Source: Balneolales bacterium ANBcel1 | Lineage (GTDB): Bacteria > Bacteroidota > Rhodothermia > Balneolales > Natronogracilivirgulaceae | Assembly (NCBI GenBank): GCA_029688905.1 | Contig: JARULB010000005.1 | Span: 62,001 to 126,000 of the forward strand | Direction: 5' to 3' | DNA: 64,000 bases | Shown: positions 8,669 through 17,148 of the stretch, piece after piece | Layout: each line of letters begins with the position of its first letter | Numbering within the stretch: position 1 is the first letter of the stretch | The notes under the pieces: generated by a model | Seen by the model: the letters and a program-made list of their open reading frames with translations, nothing else | Databases searched by the model: none | Told to the model about the DNA's origin: nothing | Program-made: the position numbers and the translations under genes

Positions 8669-8953
8669 TCAATATCTGCCGCCACGCTGGCCGCCGAATC
8701 CGTTCTCTTTTTTTGCACGAGCCTGGTTTACAACAAGCACGCGATCCATAAATTCGGATTCATGCAGATCTTCGATAGCTTCATTTGCTTCGCCCTGATC
8801 ACCCATATCTACAAAACCGAATCCGCGGGAACGGCCGGTTTCGCGGTCGGTGATAATTTTTGCCGAGGAGACATCACCGTATTCGGTGAAAAGTTCTAAA
8901 AGCTGGTCTTCACTTGTTTTAAAGCTGAGATTGCCAACATAAATCGTGGTCAT
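8669..8953 (-). CDS. Single-RRM RNA-binding protein with Gly/Arg-rich tail
   Basis: A 94-residue protein made of one RNA recognition motif and a short basic tail. RNP2 (IYVGNLSF, residues 4-11) and RNP1 (SRGFGFVDM, about 43-51) are both intact, and the tail GFGGQRGGRY resembles the RGG tails of cyanobacterial and Bacteroidota cold-induced Rbp proteins. It probably acts as a cytoplasmic RNA chaperone. A gene-free region of 354 bases lies upstream, which may contain a long structured leader, as is known for cold-regulated RNA-binding proteins. That regulation is inferred here. Confidence 0.9.
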   Translation of the reverse strand: MTTIYVGNLSFKTSEDQLLELFTEYGDVSSAKIITDRETGRSRGFGFVDMGDQGEANEAIEDLHESEFMDRVLVVNQARAKKENGFGGQRGGRY

Positions 8954-9307
8954 ATTCGTCGTATTTTATTTTAAGGGTTATGTAACTTGGCAATTTCAAC
9001 GGAACAAGCGTCATTAGTCTGCCACCACCGATATCTGACCGGGGAAACGAGCACAGGGCCTTGCGGCGTGTTACTCTGGCCACTCTTGAACGCAATAAAG
9101 CAGGGGTTGGCTTACAACCCGTGATCAATATTTCATCATTCAACTATCAAAAGCCAATTATTACAAGTTACGAAGAAAAAAAGCGATATCTATATTTCTT
9201 TTTTTCATTGTGTTCGGGCTTCATGATGTGGTGAAATAACCGCGGCGAAAACGGCCTGGCGTTTTTTTTGCTTTTAAGGGGGCTGCAGGTGATGGCCCGA
9301 AGTAGTG
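8954..9307. other. 354-base gene-free region upstream of the RRM gene
   Basis: No convincing gene. It holds a hairpin with GGGTTG/CAACCC arms (9104-9120) that would lie in the leader of the RRM gene on the minus strand. It also holds a weak terminator-like element aaaacg-gcctgg-cgtttt followed by T residues (9248-9269) that reads on the plus strand, where no gene precedes it. The remainder shows no recognisable RNA family. Confidence 0.4.
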
Positions 9308-10321
9308 CTACCGACTGCCGGTCAACAGCCGGATGGCATCCTCCGCCCAATAGGTAGCGACAAGGTCGGCACCGGCGCGTTTGATTGCGATCAGGCTTTC
9401 CATCATCGCGTCCTGCTCATCGATCCATCCCTTTTCAGCGGCGGCCTTGATCATCGCATACTCACCGCTCACCTGGTACACGGCAACCGGAACCGACACA
9501 CTTTCTCTGACGGCACGAACCACATCCAGATAGGGGAGGCCCGGCTTGACCATCACCATGTCTGCCCCTTCCGCTTCGTCCATCTGCGCCTCCCTGACGG
9601 CCTCGCGAACATTGGCAGGATCCATCTGATAGGTTTTCTTGTCACCGAAGCCCGGCGCGGAGTCCAGTGCATCCCGGAAAGGGCCGTAAAAACCGGATGC
9701 ATATTTGGCACTGTACGCCATGATTCCGGTATCGGGGTAGTTGTTCGCCTCAAGCGCTCGGCGAATCTGGCCGATGCGGCCGTCCATCATATCGGATGGC
9801 GCCACATAATCGGCTCCGGCCCGGGCATGGCTGACCGCCATTCGCGCAAGTATATCCACCGTTTCGTCATTTACAATTTCTCCATCCTTTACAATGCCGT
9901 CGTGACCATAGCTCGAGTAGGGATCAAGGGCGACGTCGGTCATAACCGTGAGCCCCGGCACCGCCTCCTTGATGCGTTTTACCGCGGTTTGCATCAAACC
10001 CTGTTCATTCAGCGCCTCGGTTCCCTCATTGTCCTTCCTGGCTTCGGGGACCTTCACAAACAATAAAACCGCCTGAATACCCAGTTCATGCCATTTTGCT
10101 GCACGGGATACCGCCAGATCAAGCGACATGCGGTAGTAACCCGGCATGGAGAGAATCGGATCCATGATATCCTTCCCCTCCGTTATAAACATCGGAGCGA
10201 TAAAATCGGATGGATTGAGGCTGGTCTCGGATACGAGTCGACGGAGGCCGGCATGCCGGCGGTTGCGTCTGCCGCGTTTGAGAGGATAGCCTGATAAAAA
10301 GTCTTTGTGCTGCGTTGTCAT
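9308..10321 (-). CDS. hemB: Porphobilinogen synthase (delta-aminolevulinate dehydratase)
   Basis: The enzyme condenses two aminolevulinate molecules into porphobilinogen. The start was set at MTTQHKDF, giving 337 residues. An earlier start would add 16 residues unlike the family. Typical segments are FIAPMFITEG, DVALDPYSSYGHDG, DYVAPSDMMDGRIGQIR, the Schiff-base lysine region AYSAKYASGFYGPFRDA and the second active-site lysine in MVKPGLPYLDVVR. The zinc-type cysteine cluster after DVALDPY is replaced by YSSYGHDG, which suggests the magnesium-dependent class. It lies 74 bases downstream of the Fic gene on the same strand, in the heme block. Confidence 0.95.
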   Translation of the reverse strand: MTTQHKDFLSGYPLKRGRRNRRHAGLRRLVSETSLNPSDFIAPMFITEGKDIMDPILSMPGYYRMSLDLAVSRAAKWHELGIQAVLLFVKVPEARKDNEGTEALNEQGLMQTAVKRIKEAVPGLTVMTDVALDPYSSYGHDGIVKDGEIVNDETVDILARMAVSHARAGADYVAPSDMMDGRIGQIRRALEANNYPDTGIMAYSAKYASGFYGPFRDALDSAPGFGDKKTYQMDPANVREAVREAQMDEAEGADMVMVKPGLPYLDVVRAVRESVSVPVAVYQVSGEYAMIKAAAEKGWIDEQDAMMESLIAIKRAGADLVATYWAEDAIRLLTGSR

Positions 10322-10395
10322 ATCCTGCAGAATTTGATTTTGAGATTGCCGGCAATGCGGAATGCCCACCGGCCCTGGTTCTGATATTAATCAAT

Positions 10396-11721
10396 TCAGA
10401 GCATACCTTCCGGATATAAACCGGGAAACCACCATCCGGCTGCATGAATGGGGATGCCGAGCCTGAGCGGAGCCCTGTGGCTGTCCGATTCGAGGAGCCC
10501 TTCGTCCAGCAGACGGCTGATCATGTTTCTCGCCGTGCGCTCACCCAGGCCCGTGATGCGCGTCATTTCTCCACGGGGAACAGCTCCACGCAGCATGACG
10601 GCTTCCAAAGCAAATCTGGCTTCATCCCGGAGCTCCGGTTGATCAACCATCCCGGCAGAGCGCAAAGACACATACTTGTGCATTCTGGGAAGCAGCGCAT
10701 CGGAATCCAGCAGCCGGTGCACGAACCGGATCTCATCAAGACATACATTTAGATAAAAATGACAAAAATCTGTCACCCTGCAAAGCGACTCCCGCTGGCG
10801 GGTTGTTTTGGATGAATTAGTCTGACCCGGATCTGTGGGTTGTTCTCCGGCATATTGCGCTTCATTACCGAAGAAGTCCATATACGCTTCCCGGTTTCGC
10901 GCCAGTCCGCGAGAAATCGTCCAGAGTCCGCCGGCATCCGCCTGTGCCTGTTTCAGCCAGGCATGACTTACAAAACGGGCTATTTGGCCATTACCACCGG
11001 CAAATGGGCGCATTCGCATAAAATGATAGTGTGAAGCAGCAGCGGCAATCAGGATATCGGCTCCGTGAAATGACGCGCTATTAAAAATGTCAGAGAACTG
11101 ATGTAAGGTCAACTTTGAAGAATCCTTGACAATCCCTGTATCAGACCGTGCATCCTGTTTACCGGCAGGCCGCTGCGCTTCTGATATTTCGGTGTTCCCG
11201 GTTCCATGCGTAACTGTGTCATGAATCCTTTTTTCCGATTCGCCTGTTCCACCGTTCGAATTTGTCCGCTGTTCGCCGGGGGCAATACGAACAAACTTTC
11301 CGCTGTCGGGATCCCTGAATTCCCGGAACTCTTTCGGAACCCTCCTGAAATATCCGGCATGCAGTCCTGCCACGAAATCATCGTTGCAGATATTGCGTCC
11401 TGGTTCATCCACAAGCTTCTGATCCAGAAATTGCCGGATTTTGACATGTGCCCTGCTGAGAAGCTGCAGGCTCCTTTTCTCCGCGTCACTCTGAAACTCA
11501 CCCTGAAATGCCTGCTCGATATATTTCGGATGCAGCTGGCGGCCCTCCATCACATTGGAATAGTAGCAGCTTACAAAGTCTGTCAACTTCCCGAGACGCT
11601 TCCGCAACTCCGGGTGCACAAGGGCCCCAAGCGCCGCCGCTGCCCTGACAACAGACACGGCCTTGTCGCGCAGCTGATCACGCTGCTTCGGCATAAACGC
11701 TTGCGTCGTTTCATCCGACAT
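10396..11721 (-). CDS. Degenerate Fic-domain protein with winged-helix C-terminus
   Basis: A 441-residue protein with the architecture of COG3177 Fic proteins. The N-terminal helical region carries the inhibitory-helix motif SNVMEG (residues 55-60). The Fic core follows, then SRGLARNREAYMDFF, and a winged-helix region (about 360-420). The family motif HPFxDGNGRxxR is here RPFAGGNGQIAR (238-249). The catalytic His is Arg238 (codon CGC at 11008-11010), the acidic residue is Gly, and the first motif Arg is Gln246. AMPylation by the standard mechanism is therefore unlikely. A polar insertion at about 145-203 is extra. The frame is fully open over 1.3 kb, so it is not simply decaying. It sits between hemF and hemB and may act as a regulator through its winged helix. 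Confidence 0.88.
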   Translation of the reverse strand: MSDETTQAFMPKQRDQLRDKAVSVVRAAAALGALVHPELRKRLGKLTDFVSCYYSNVMEGRQLHPKYIEQAFQGEFQSDAEKRSLQLLSRAHVKIRQFLDQKLVDEPGRNICNDDFVAGLHAGYFRRVPKEFREFRDPDSGKFVRIAPGEQRTNSNGGTGESEKRIHDTVTHGTGNTEISEAQRPAGKQDARSDTGIVKDSSKLTLHQFSDIFNSASFHGADILIAAAASHYHFMRMRPFAGGNGQIARFVSHAWLKQAQADAGGLWTISRGLARNREAYMDFFGNEAQYAGEQPTDPGQTNSSKTTRQRESLCRVTDFCHFYLNVCLDEIRFVHRLLDSDALLPRMHKYVSLRSAGMVDQPELRDEARFALEAVMLRGAVPRGEMTRITGLGERTARNMISRLLDEGLLESDSHRAPLRLGIPIHAAGWWFPGLYPEGML

Positions 11722-11957
11722 ATTTTCCTATATTTTTTGCCGGTTTATTTTCCTGTTTAATTTCTGGTTATAATAGTACATATATAGCTAATAATAAAGG
11801 ACCGTAATCAGATAAAAATATTCCTAATATTTCATTTATTACCGGTTCATATTCCGGTTATACAATAATTCGGGTTCCCTGTTGAATAATCTGTTTCGAG
11901 ACCCATATCCATCCACCCGGAACACAAGCTCTGCGGGGATGCCCGGTCATGCGGATC

Positions 11958-12872
11958 CTAATCAACCCAGTTGCGGGGTGCTTTCAGTACATCTAAAAGG
12001 TGCGATTCTCGTGATCCTTCCCTGATCACGGGGTTGTAGTCCCATCTGACACGTGGCGGAAGGCTCATTAGAATAGATTCAATCCTCCCTCCGGTTTTAA
12101 GTCCGAATAACGTGCCACGGTCATGGATCAGATTAAACTCGACATACCTGCCTCGTCCCAACTCCTGAAACATGCGCTCTTCAGCCCCCCAGGGCTCATC
12201 GGCTCTTCTCTCGACAATCGGCAGATAGGAGGGGAGAAAAGCCTCCCCGCAACCAGTCGCTACCTGCAGCCAGAAGTCAATGGAATGATCCTGGTCCGCT
12301 CTTGCATAATCGAAGAAAATACCTCCTACTCCCCTTGCTTCTCCGCGGTGAGCATTGTAAAAATAGTGATCGCATGACTCCTTGAATCGCGGATAGAGAC
12401 CCGGGTCGAGAGCATCACACGTTTTTTTATAGCTGAGATGAAAATGACGCGTATCCTCTTCAAACAAATAATAGGGTGTGAGGTCGGCACCGCCTCCGAA
12501 CCAGGCATCCCGGATATCGCCTCCCTCCTGGTCATACAGTTCAAAATAGCGGTAATTGGCATGAACAGTCGGTATCATGGGGCTTTCCGGGTGCAGAACC
12601 AGCGACAATCCACATGCGTAAAACCATCCACTGTCGACACCGAAACGTTTTCGAATCGGCTCGGGCAGTGCACCATGCACCGCCGACACGTTTACGCCTC
12701 CTTTTTCAAAAACACCGCCACGTTCAATGACGCGGGTTCTGCCGCCTCCGCCACCGGATCGAATCCATTTATCTTCACGGAACGTCTCCTTTCCGTCCGT
12801 TTCTTCCAGGGCCGCACAAATGCGATCCTGGGTATCATACAGCCAATTGGTGAATAACTCTTTAACAGACAA
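11958..12872 (-). CDS. hemF: Oxygen-dependent coproporphyrinogen III oxidase
   Basis: This 304-residue enzyme decarboxylates coproporphyrinogen III to protoporphyrinogen IX using O2. Diagnostic segments are GGGGRTRVIERGGVFEKGGVN, VHANYRYFELYD, AWFGGGADLTPYYLFEED, GVGGIFFDYA and the C-terminal LPPRVRWDYNP. The length matches bacterial HemF. It follows hemE by 42 bases on the same strand. The downstream gap to the Fic gene is 236 bases and AT-rich, so the heme operon proper may end here. The presence of HemF rather than HemN indicates aerobic growth. Confidence 0.96.
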   Translation of the reverse strand: MSVKELFTNWLYDTQDRICAALEETDGKETFREDKWIRSGGGGGRTRVIERGGVFEKGGVNVSAVHGALPEPIRKRFGVDSGWFYACGLSLVLHPESPMIPTVHANYRYFELYDQEGGDIRDAWFGGGADLTPYYLFEEDTRHFHLSYKKTCDALDPGLYPRFKESCDHYFYNAHRGEARGVGGIFFDYARADQDHSIDFWLQVATGCGEAFLPSYLPIVERRADEPWGAEERMFQELGRGRYVEFNLIHDRGTLFGLKTGGRIESILMSLPPRVRWDYNPVIREGSRESHLLDVLKAPRNWVD

Positions 12873-12914
12873 TGCTGATACCCTGCCAGTTTCGGTGTTC
12901 AGAAAAAGGAAAAA

Positions 12915-13952
12915 TCACTCCTGGTAATAACTTTTTACTGCTTCAACAAATGCCCTGGCGTTTTCAACCGGAATATTCGGGAGGATGCCGTGTCCCAGGT
13001 TGACAATATATCGGTCCTTGCCAAATCGGTCTATCATTAGTCTGACCTGTTTTCTGATTTCCGGGATCGGTGACAGCAACCTGCTGGGATCGAAATTTCC
13101 CTGCAACGTTATTGTACCTCCGGTCACTTTTCGGGCATACTCCGGACTGACGGACCAGTCGACCGAGATTGCGGCCGCATCTGTCTCTTCGGCCAGTTTG
13201 TCGAGGGCAAACCATGCTCCCTTGGCAAACAGTACCACCGGAGCTCCGGTCACCTCCTCGGAAATTCGTTTAAGATAGGGCATGCAGAGGAGATTAAAAT
13301 CCTCGGGGCCGAGTAGTCCAGCCCAGCTGTCAAATACCTGAACGGCGTCGGCACCGGCACGAATCTGCTCATTCAGATAATCGATGATTACATCGGTTAG
13401 CAGCGATAACAAATATTCCGCCGCTTCAGGATATTTGAAGCAAAACTCTTTTGCCCTGGCAAAATCTTTGGATCCGCGTCCTTCCACCATGTAACAGAGA
13501 AGGGTCCATGGCGCACCTGAAAAACCGATCAGAGGCACCCTGCCGCTCAGTCTGTCCGTGGTAGCGTGAATGCCCTTCATTACATATGAAAGCGCGTCAT
13601 TCGCATCTATCGACCTTACTGCAAGTGCGTCATCCGGATGTGATATGGGGTCATCAAGAACCGGTCCGATTCCCGGTTTCATCTCGATATGCCAGCCGAG
13701 CGCGCGCGGCACTACGAGAATATCCGAAAACAGGATCGCCGCATCCGGACCTATTTCATCAATCGGCAGGCAGGTTATTTCAGCCACAAGTTCCGGTGTC
13801 TCACAACGCGTAAAAAAATCGTACTTCTCCTGAAGCTTCAAATAGGATGGCAGATACCGGCCGGCCTGACGCATCATCCAAACTGGTGGTCTAGGCACAG
13901 GCTCTCCCGCCAGCGCTTTAAGATATAAATCGTTATCAGGTTTTTGACGCAT
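12915..13952 (-). CDS. hemE: Uroporphyrinogen decarboxylase
   Basis: A 345-residue enzyme that removes four carboxyl groups from uroporphyrinogen III to give coproporphyrinogen III. The signature PPVWMMRQAGRYLPSY lies near the N-terminus, the second signature GFSGAPWTLLCYMVEG is at mid-protein, and FDSWAGLLGPEDF and LGHGILPNIPVENA follow. All are canonical. It starts nine bases after hemCD and is followed by hemF, so the three are almost certainly one transcript. Confidence 0.97.
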   Translation of the reverse strand: MRQKPDNDLYLKALAGEPVPRPPVWMMRQAGRYLPSYLKLQEKYDFFTRCETPELVAEITCLPIDEIGPDAAILFSDILVVPRALGWHIEMKPGIGPVLDDPISHPDDALAVRSIDANDALSYVMKGIHATTDRLSGRVPLIGFSGAPWTLLCYMVEGRGSKDFARAKEFCFKYPEAAEYLLSLLTDVIIDYLNEQIRAGADAVQVFDSWAGLLGPEDFNLLCMPYLKRISEEVTGAPVVLFAKGAWFALDKLAEETDAAAISVDWSVSPEYARKVTGGTITLQGNFDPSRLLSPIPEIRKQVRLMIDRFGKDRYIVNLGHGILPNIPVENARAFVEAVKSYYQE

Positions 13953-13961
13953 AAAATCAGT

Positions 13962-15866
13962 TTATATCAGTTTAATCATTTCCTGAAATGATGGCGAATC
14001 TGCGACCAGAGGAACGCGCCCGGTCTTTTTCCGTACCACTTCGGCCGTTGTGCCCCCCACCGCTACCGCTTTCCAGTCGCCTTCCGGCAGTCCGTAGAGC
14101 CGCATGAATTCGGCAACGCCATTCGGACTGAAAAAGAAAATGGCGTCCACTGCAGTATCGATGGGTTGAGGGTCTGTGACCGGACAACTTCGGTAAACCT
14201 CAACCTCCGTGAACTCCACCTGAAATTTTTTGGCGATATCCCGAATTTCAGAACGACGGTCAACCGAACAAAAATGTACCACCGAGCGAATTCCGTCTCT
14301 AACCATTTTCAATGCCAACGCCGAACCATGGTGTTCACCTGCCATCCGGGTTTCCGCCTCTGGAAACAATTCCTCAGTTGAGCTACGTGTTTTTTCACCA
14401 ACGACATAGATCGGAGGAACCGATAAATTTTGCTTCTCTGCTCGTGGCTCTCGGCCTTTTTCTGCACTTTTATCATTCAGTGTGCCGGATCCGGCCTTTG
14501 TTTCGTCGCTCAATCCCTTCCAAACCCGCCACCAGCCCTCCACGCCCCTTCTGCTGGTAAAAACCCAGGCCTCGGGTGTCGGCTCTGCGAAAACCGAATC
14601 GATTACAAATCCGGTCGGGGTAATCCAGCGGTAGTAAAACGCAGGATAATCCAGCAGTAAAATACCCTGCGCGTTTGCCATGTCCATATCTCCGGAAGCA
14701 GAGGGTCGTGTTGAAATAACAACCTTTCTGTTTTCGACGGTTTGCTTTCCCGGTTTGGTCATCTGCCTTTTGGATGAAATCTTACCTTCGGAATCGGTCG
14801 GCCCGCCCCCGTCTCCATCTATGGGCTCCGTCATTTGGCCAGAGTTCTTCGAAAGGTCCCGAATCAACGCATCGGCTCCGCGTTTCAAAGCCTCTTCCGC
14901 GGCTCGCACACCCAGCCCTTCGGCATTGTCCCGCGCCTCCTGCATCTCAAACGAAATCATTCCGCTGCCATCCGGGTATACAGTATTGACGCGCAATCGA
15001 ACCTGTCCGCCTGCAATTTCCGCAAGGGCTCCGACTGGTGCGCTGCATCCCCCTTCAAGGGTATGAAGCACATCCCGCTCTATCTTTGTGCATAACGCGG
15101 CATCTTCATCATGCACATTTCTCAATACCGTCCTGACATCTACTGCATCCTCACGCGTCATTACTCCCAGCGCCCCCTGAGCCGGTGCAGGAATCATCCA
15201 ATCGAGTTTCTGGTGCATTGCATGATCCAGCTCCAGTCTGCGGAGTCCCGCTGCTGCGAAGATTGCACCGTCCCAATCACTGTCATAGAGTTTTCGCAGC
15301 CGGGTCTGAATGTTTCCGCGGATGTCCACCATGGAGTGGTGGGGATATTTCGCCAGCCATTGCCCGATCCTCCTGTTACTGCTGCTGGCGATGATCGTGC
15401 GATGATTCCGGTCGGACAGCCTCTGCGATAACGCATTAATTAACGCATCATTTTGCGTCACAGAATCCTCCTTACGCTTCCCCTCCTTGCCGGTGTCTTC
15501 AACATAATTTCCGGAGGCGATATCTTCTCTCAGCGCTTTGCGAAAAACGATTACATCTGATGTTTCTTCACGTTTTCCAACAGCTGCAATGCAGAGACCG
15601 GACGGTATCCTGGTCGGAATATCTTTAAGAGAATGGACAGCCAAATCAATTTCACCGGCTAATAGCGCGTCATCCAGAGCTTTGGTAAAGACCCCTTTGC
15701 CCCCCATCAACGGCAGCGGCGTATCCAGAACCCGATCCCCTTCCGTTTTGATATAGATCAGTTCGGTGGCGTACCCGGCGTTTCCCAGGATTGTTGCGAC
15801 ATGGCGGGCTTGCCAGGTTGCAAGAAGGCTGTCCCGCGTTCCAATGCGAAGGGGTTTAGCTGTCAA
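13962..15866 (-). CDS. hemC: Fused hydroxymethylbilane synthase and uroporphyrinogen III synthase
   Basis: A bifunctional HemC-HemD protein of 634 residues from the TTG start chosen here, which overlaps the hemA stop by 11 bases. Longer in-frame starts inside hemA add a non-conserved tail. HemC occupies about 1-340: LRIGTRDSLLATWQA, GVFTKALDDALL, HSLKDIPT, VDIRGNIQTRLRKL, and EGGCSAPVGA, whose Cys274 holds the dipyrromethane cofactor. A polar linker (about 342-376) leads to HemD (about 380-634), recognised by VISTRPSAS, WVFTSRRGVEGWW and FFSPNGVAEF. Both halves carry extra polar inserts: about residues 118-143 in HemC, and a Lys/Glu-rich stretch in HemD. The fusion would hand unstable hydroxymethylbilane directly to the cyclising domain. 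Confidence 0.93.
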   Translation of the reverse strand: MTAKPLRIGTRDSLLATWQARHVATILGNAGYATELIYIKTEGDRVLDTPLPLMGGKGVFTKALDDALLAGEIDLAVHSLKDIPTRIPSGLCIAAVGKREETSDVIVFRKALREDIASGNYVEDTGKEGKRKEDSVTQNDALINALSQRLSDRNHRTIIASSSNRRIGQWLAKYPHHSMVDIRGNIQTRLRKLYDSDWDGAIFAAAGLRRLELDHAMHQKLDWMIPAPAQGALGVMTREDAVDVRTVLRNVHDEDAALCTKIERDVLHTLEGGCSAPVGALAEIAGGQVRLRVNTVYPDGSGMISFEMQEARDNAEGLGVRAAEEALKRGADALIRDLSKNSGQMTEPIDGDGGGPTDSEGKISSKRQMTKPGKQTVENRKVVISTRPSASGDMDMANAQGILLLDYPAFYYRWITPTGFVIDSVFAEPTPEAWVFTSRRGVEGWWRVWKGLSDETKAGSGTLNDKSAEKGREPRAEKQNLSVPPIYVVGEKTRSSTEELFPEAETRMAGEHHGSALALKMVRDGIRSVVHFCSVDRRSEIRDIAKKFQVEFTEVEVYRSCPVTDPQPIDTAVDAIFFFSPNGVAEFMRLYGLPEGDWKAVAVGGTTAEVVRKKTGRVPLVADSPSFQEMIKLI

Positions 15867-17127
15867 CGGATGACTCCGATTCCAGTTTAAACATGGAGTG
15901 GACCAGGCGGGTGATCTCTTCGGGTGCATCATGGTTCTCCCTTAGATGGTCAATGGAGTGCGCCATGATCTTGTTTACGATTCTTCGGGTGAGGTGGTCC
16001 ACATCTTCAAATGCCTGCTCCGGAATTCGCGACCGGAACTTGTCCATCTCACGGCTTCTTATATCATGAAGTTTGTCACTCAGCGCCCGGATGGTAGGCA
16101 CAACCTTTTGCTCGGAGAGCCATACTTTGAAATTTTCAATCTCTTCATCTATAATGGCTTCAACTTTGGGCACATTCTCTTCTCGCCTTTTGAACGCCTC
16201 GTCTGTAGTATCCCGGAGGAGATCCATGTTCACCAGTTCAACATTGGGATGACTTCCCAGCTCCGGATCAATATTTCTGGGGACGGAGAGATCCAGCATA
16301 ACCACTTTTCGGTCGCTTCCCTCAATCCCGGACAGTTGCTCCCGGCGAATCACGGGATGGTCGGCTCCGGTTGCCACGATAACAAGATCCGCCCGGCCAA
16401 TTTCGGAACTCAGGCTTTCAAGACCGGCTACAGGGAGCTGAAACCGGTCACCGAGAGTTTCAGCGCGCAGGCGGTTGCGGTTAAGCAGCACCACATTCCG
16501 GGCGCCCATCGATATCAGGTTTTTGCAGGTGATCTTGCCGATTTTTCCCGTTCCAACCAGCAGGATATTCTTTCTTGCTATCGACTTTAATTTGTTTTTC
16601 GCGTACCGGACTGCCGCATATGCCGTGGTAGCGGCACCACTGGCCAGGTCTGTTTCTGTGCGCGAGCGTTTGTGGGTACGAAGCACGAACTGCATCAGCC
16701 TGTGCAACACGGTATCCGCCATTCCCATGGAGCGGGTATGCTCATAGGCCTCCTTTACCTGCTTGACGATCTGCAGGTCCCCGAGAATCTGGGCATCCAG
16801 ACCGACCGTCACCCTGATCAGGTGCCTGACGGCATCCTCTCCCTCAAAAACAAATCCGGATTCATCGAACTCCTCCCGAAGACCTTCGCTGTGTTTGACC
16901 AGCAGCTCAACCAGAATCCCGGGTGTGGAAGTGCGGCCAAATATCTCGGTACGGTTGCAGGTGGAAACAATGATCACATCCCTCAGCCCGATTATGCGCG
17001 CATCCTCCAGAAAACGACGCCTCTGATCCTCAGAAAGGCTGAAGCGTTCTCTGAGAGCCACATCGGCTTTCCAGTGGTTAATACCAGCCGCCGAAAATTC
17101 CCTGATCTGCGGAGTTGATGCCTTCAT
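15856..17127 (-). CDS. hemA: Glutamyl-tRNA reductase
   Basis: This 423-residue enzyme reduces glutamyl-tRNA to glutamate-1-semialdehyde, the committed C5 step. AGINHWKADVALRERFSL matches the N-terminal substrate region, STCNRTEIFG holds the catalytic Cys57, LVGTGKIGKITCKNL is the NADPH-binding motif, and NKIMAHSIDHLRE belongs to the C-terminal dimerisation domain. It starts 21 bases after hemH and its stop overlaps the start of hemCD, which fits an operon with translational coupling. Nothing is missing. Confidence 0.97.
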   Translation of the reverse strand: MKASTPQIREFSAAGINHWKADVALRERFSLSEDQRRRFLEDARIIGLRDVIIVSTCNRTEIFGRTSTPGILVELLVKHSEGLREEFDESGFVFEGEDAVRHLIRVTVGLDAQILGDLQIVKQVKEAYEHTRSMGMADTVLHRLMQFVLRTHKRSRTETDLASGAATTAYAAVRYAKNKLKSIARKNILLVGTGKIGKITCKNLISMGARNVVLLNRNRLRAETLGDRFQLPVAGLESLSSEIGRADLVIVATGADHPVIRREQLSGIEGSDRKVVMLDLSVPRNIDPELGSHPNVELVNMDLLRDTTDEAFKRREENVPKVEAIIDEEIENFKVWLSEQKVVPTIRALSDKLHDIRSREMDKFRSRIPEQAFEDVDHLTRRIVNKIMAHSIDHLRENHDAPEEITRLVHSMFKLESESSVDS

Positions 17128-17148
17128 TCAATTAGTAATCAAAATCTG

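Noticed and set aside
9248-9269. Terminator-like hairpin on the plus strand upstream of the hemB end
   Set aside because: The stem is only six bases and AT-rich, and no plus-strand gene precedes it, so function is doubtful.
10396-11721. Fic gene as a pseudogene
   Set aside because: The frame is complete with intact flanking motifs and a kept winged-helix region. Loss of catalytic residues alone does not make it a pseudogene.
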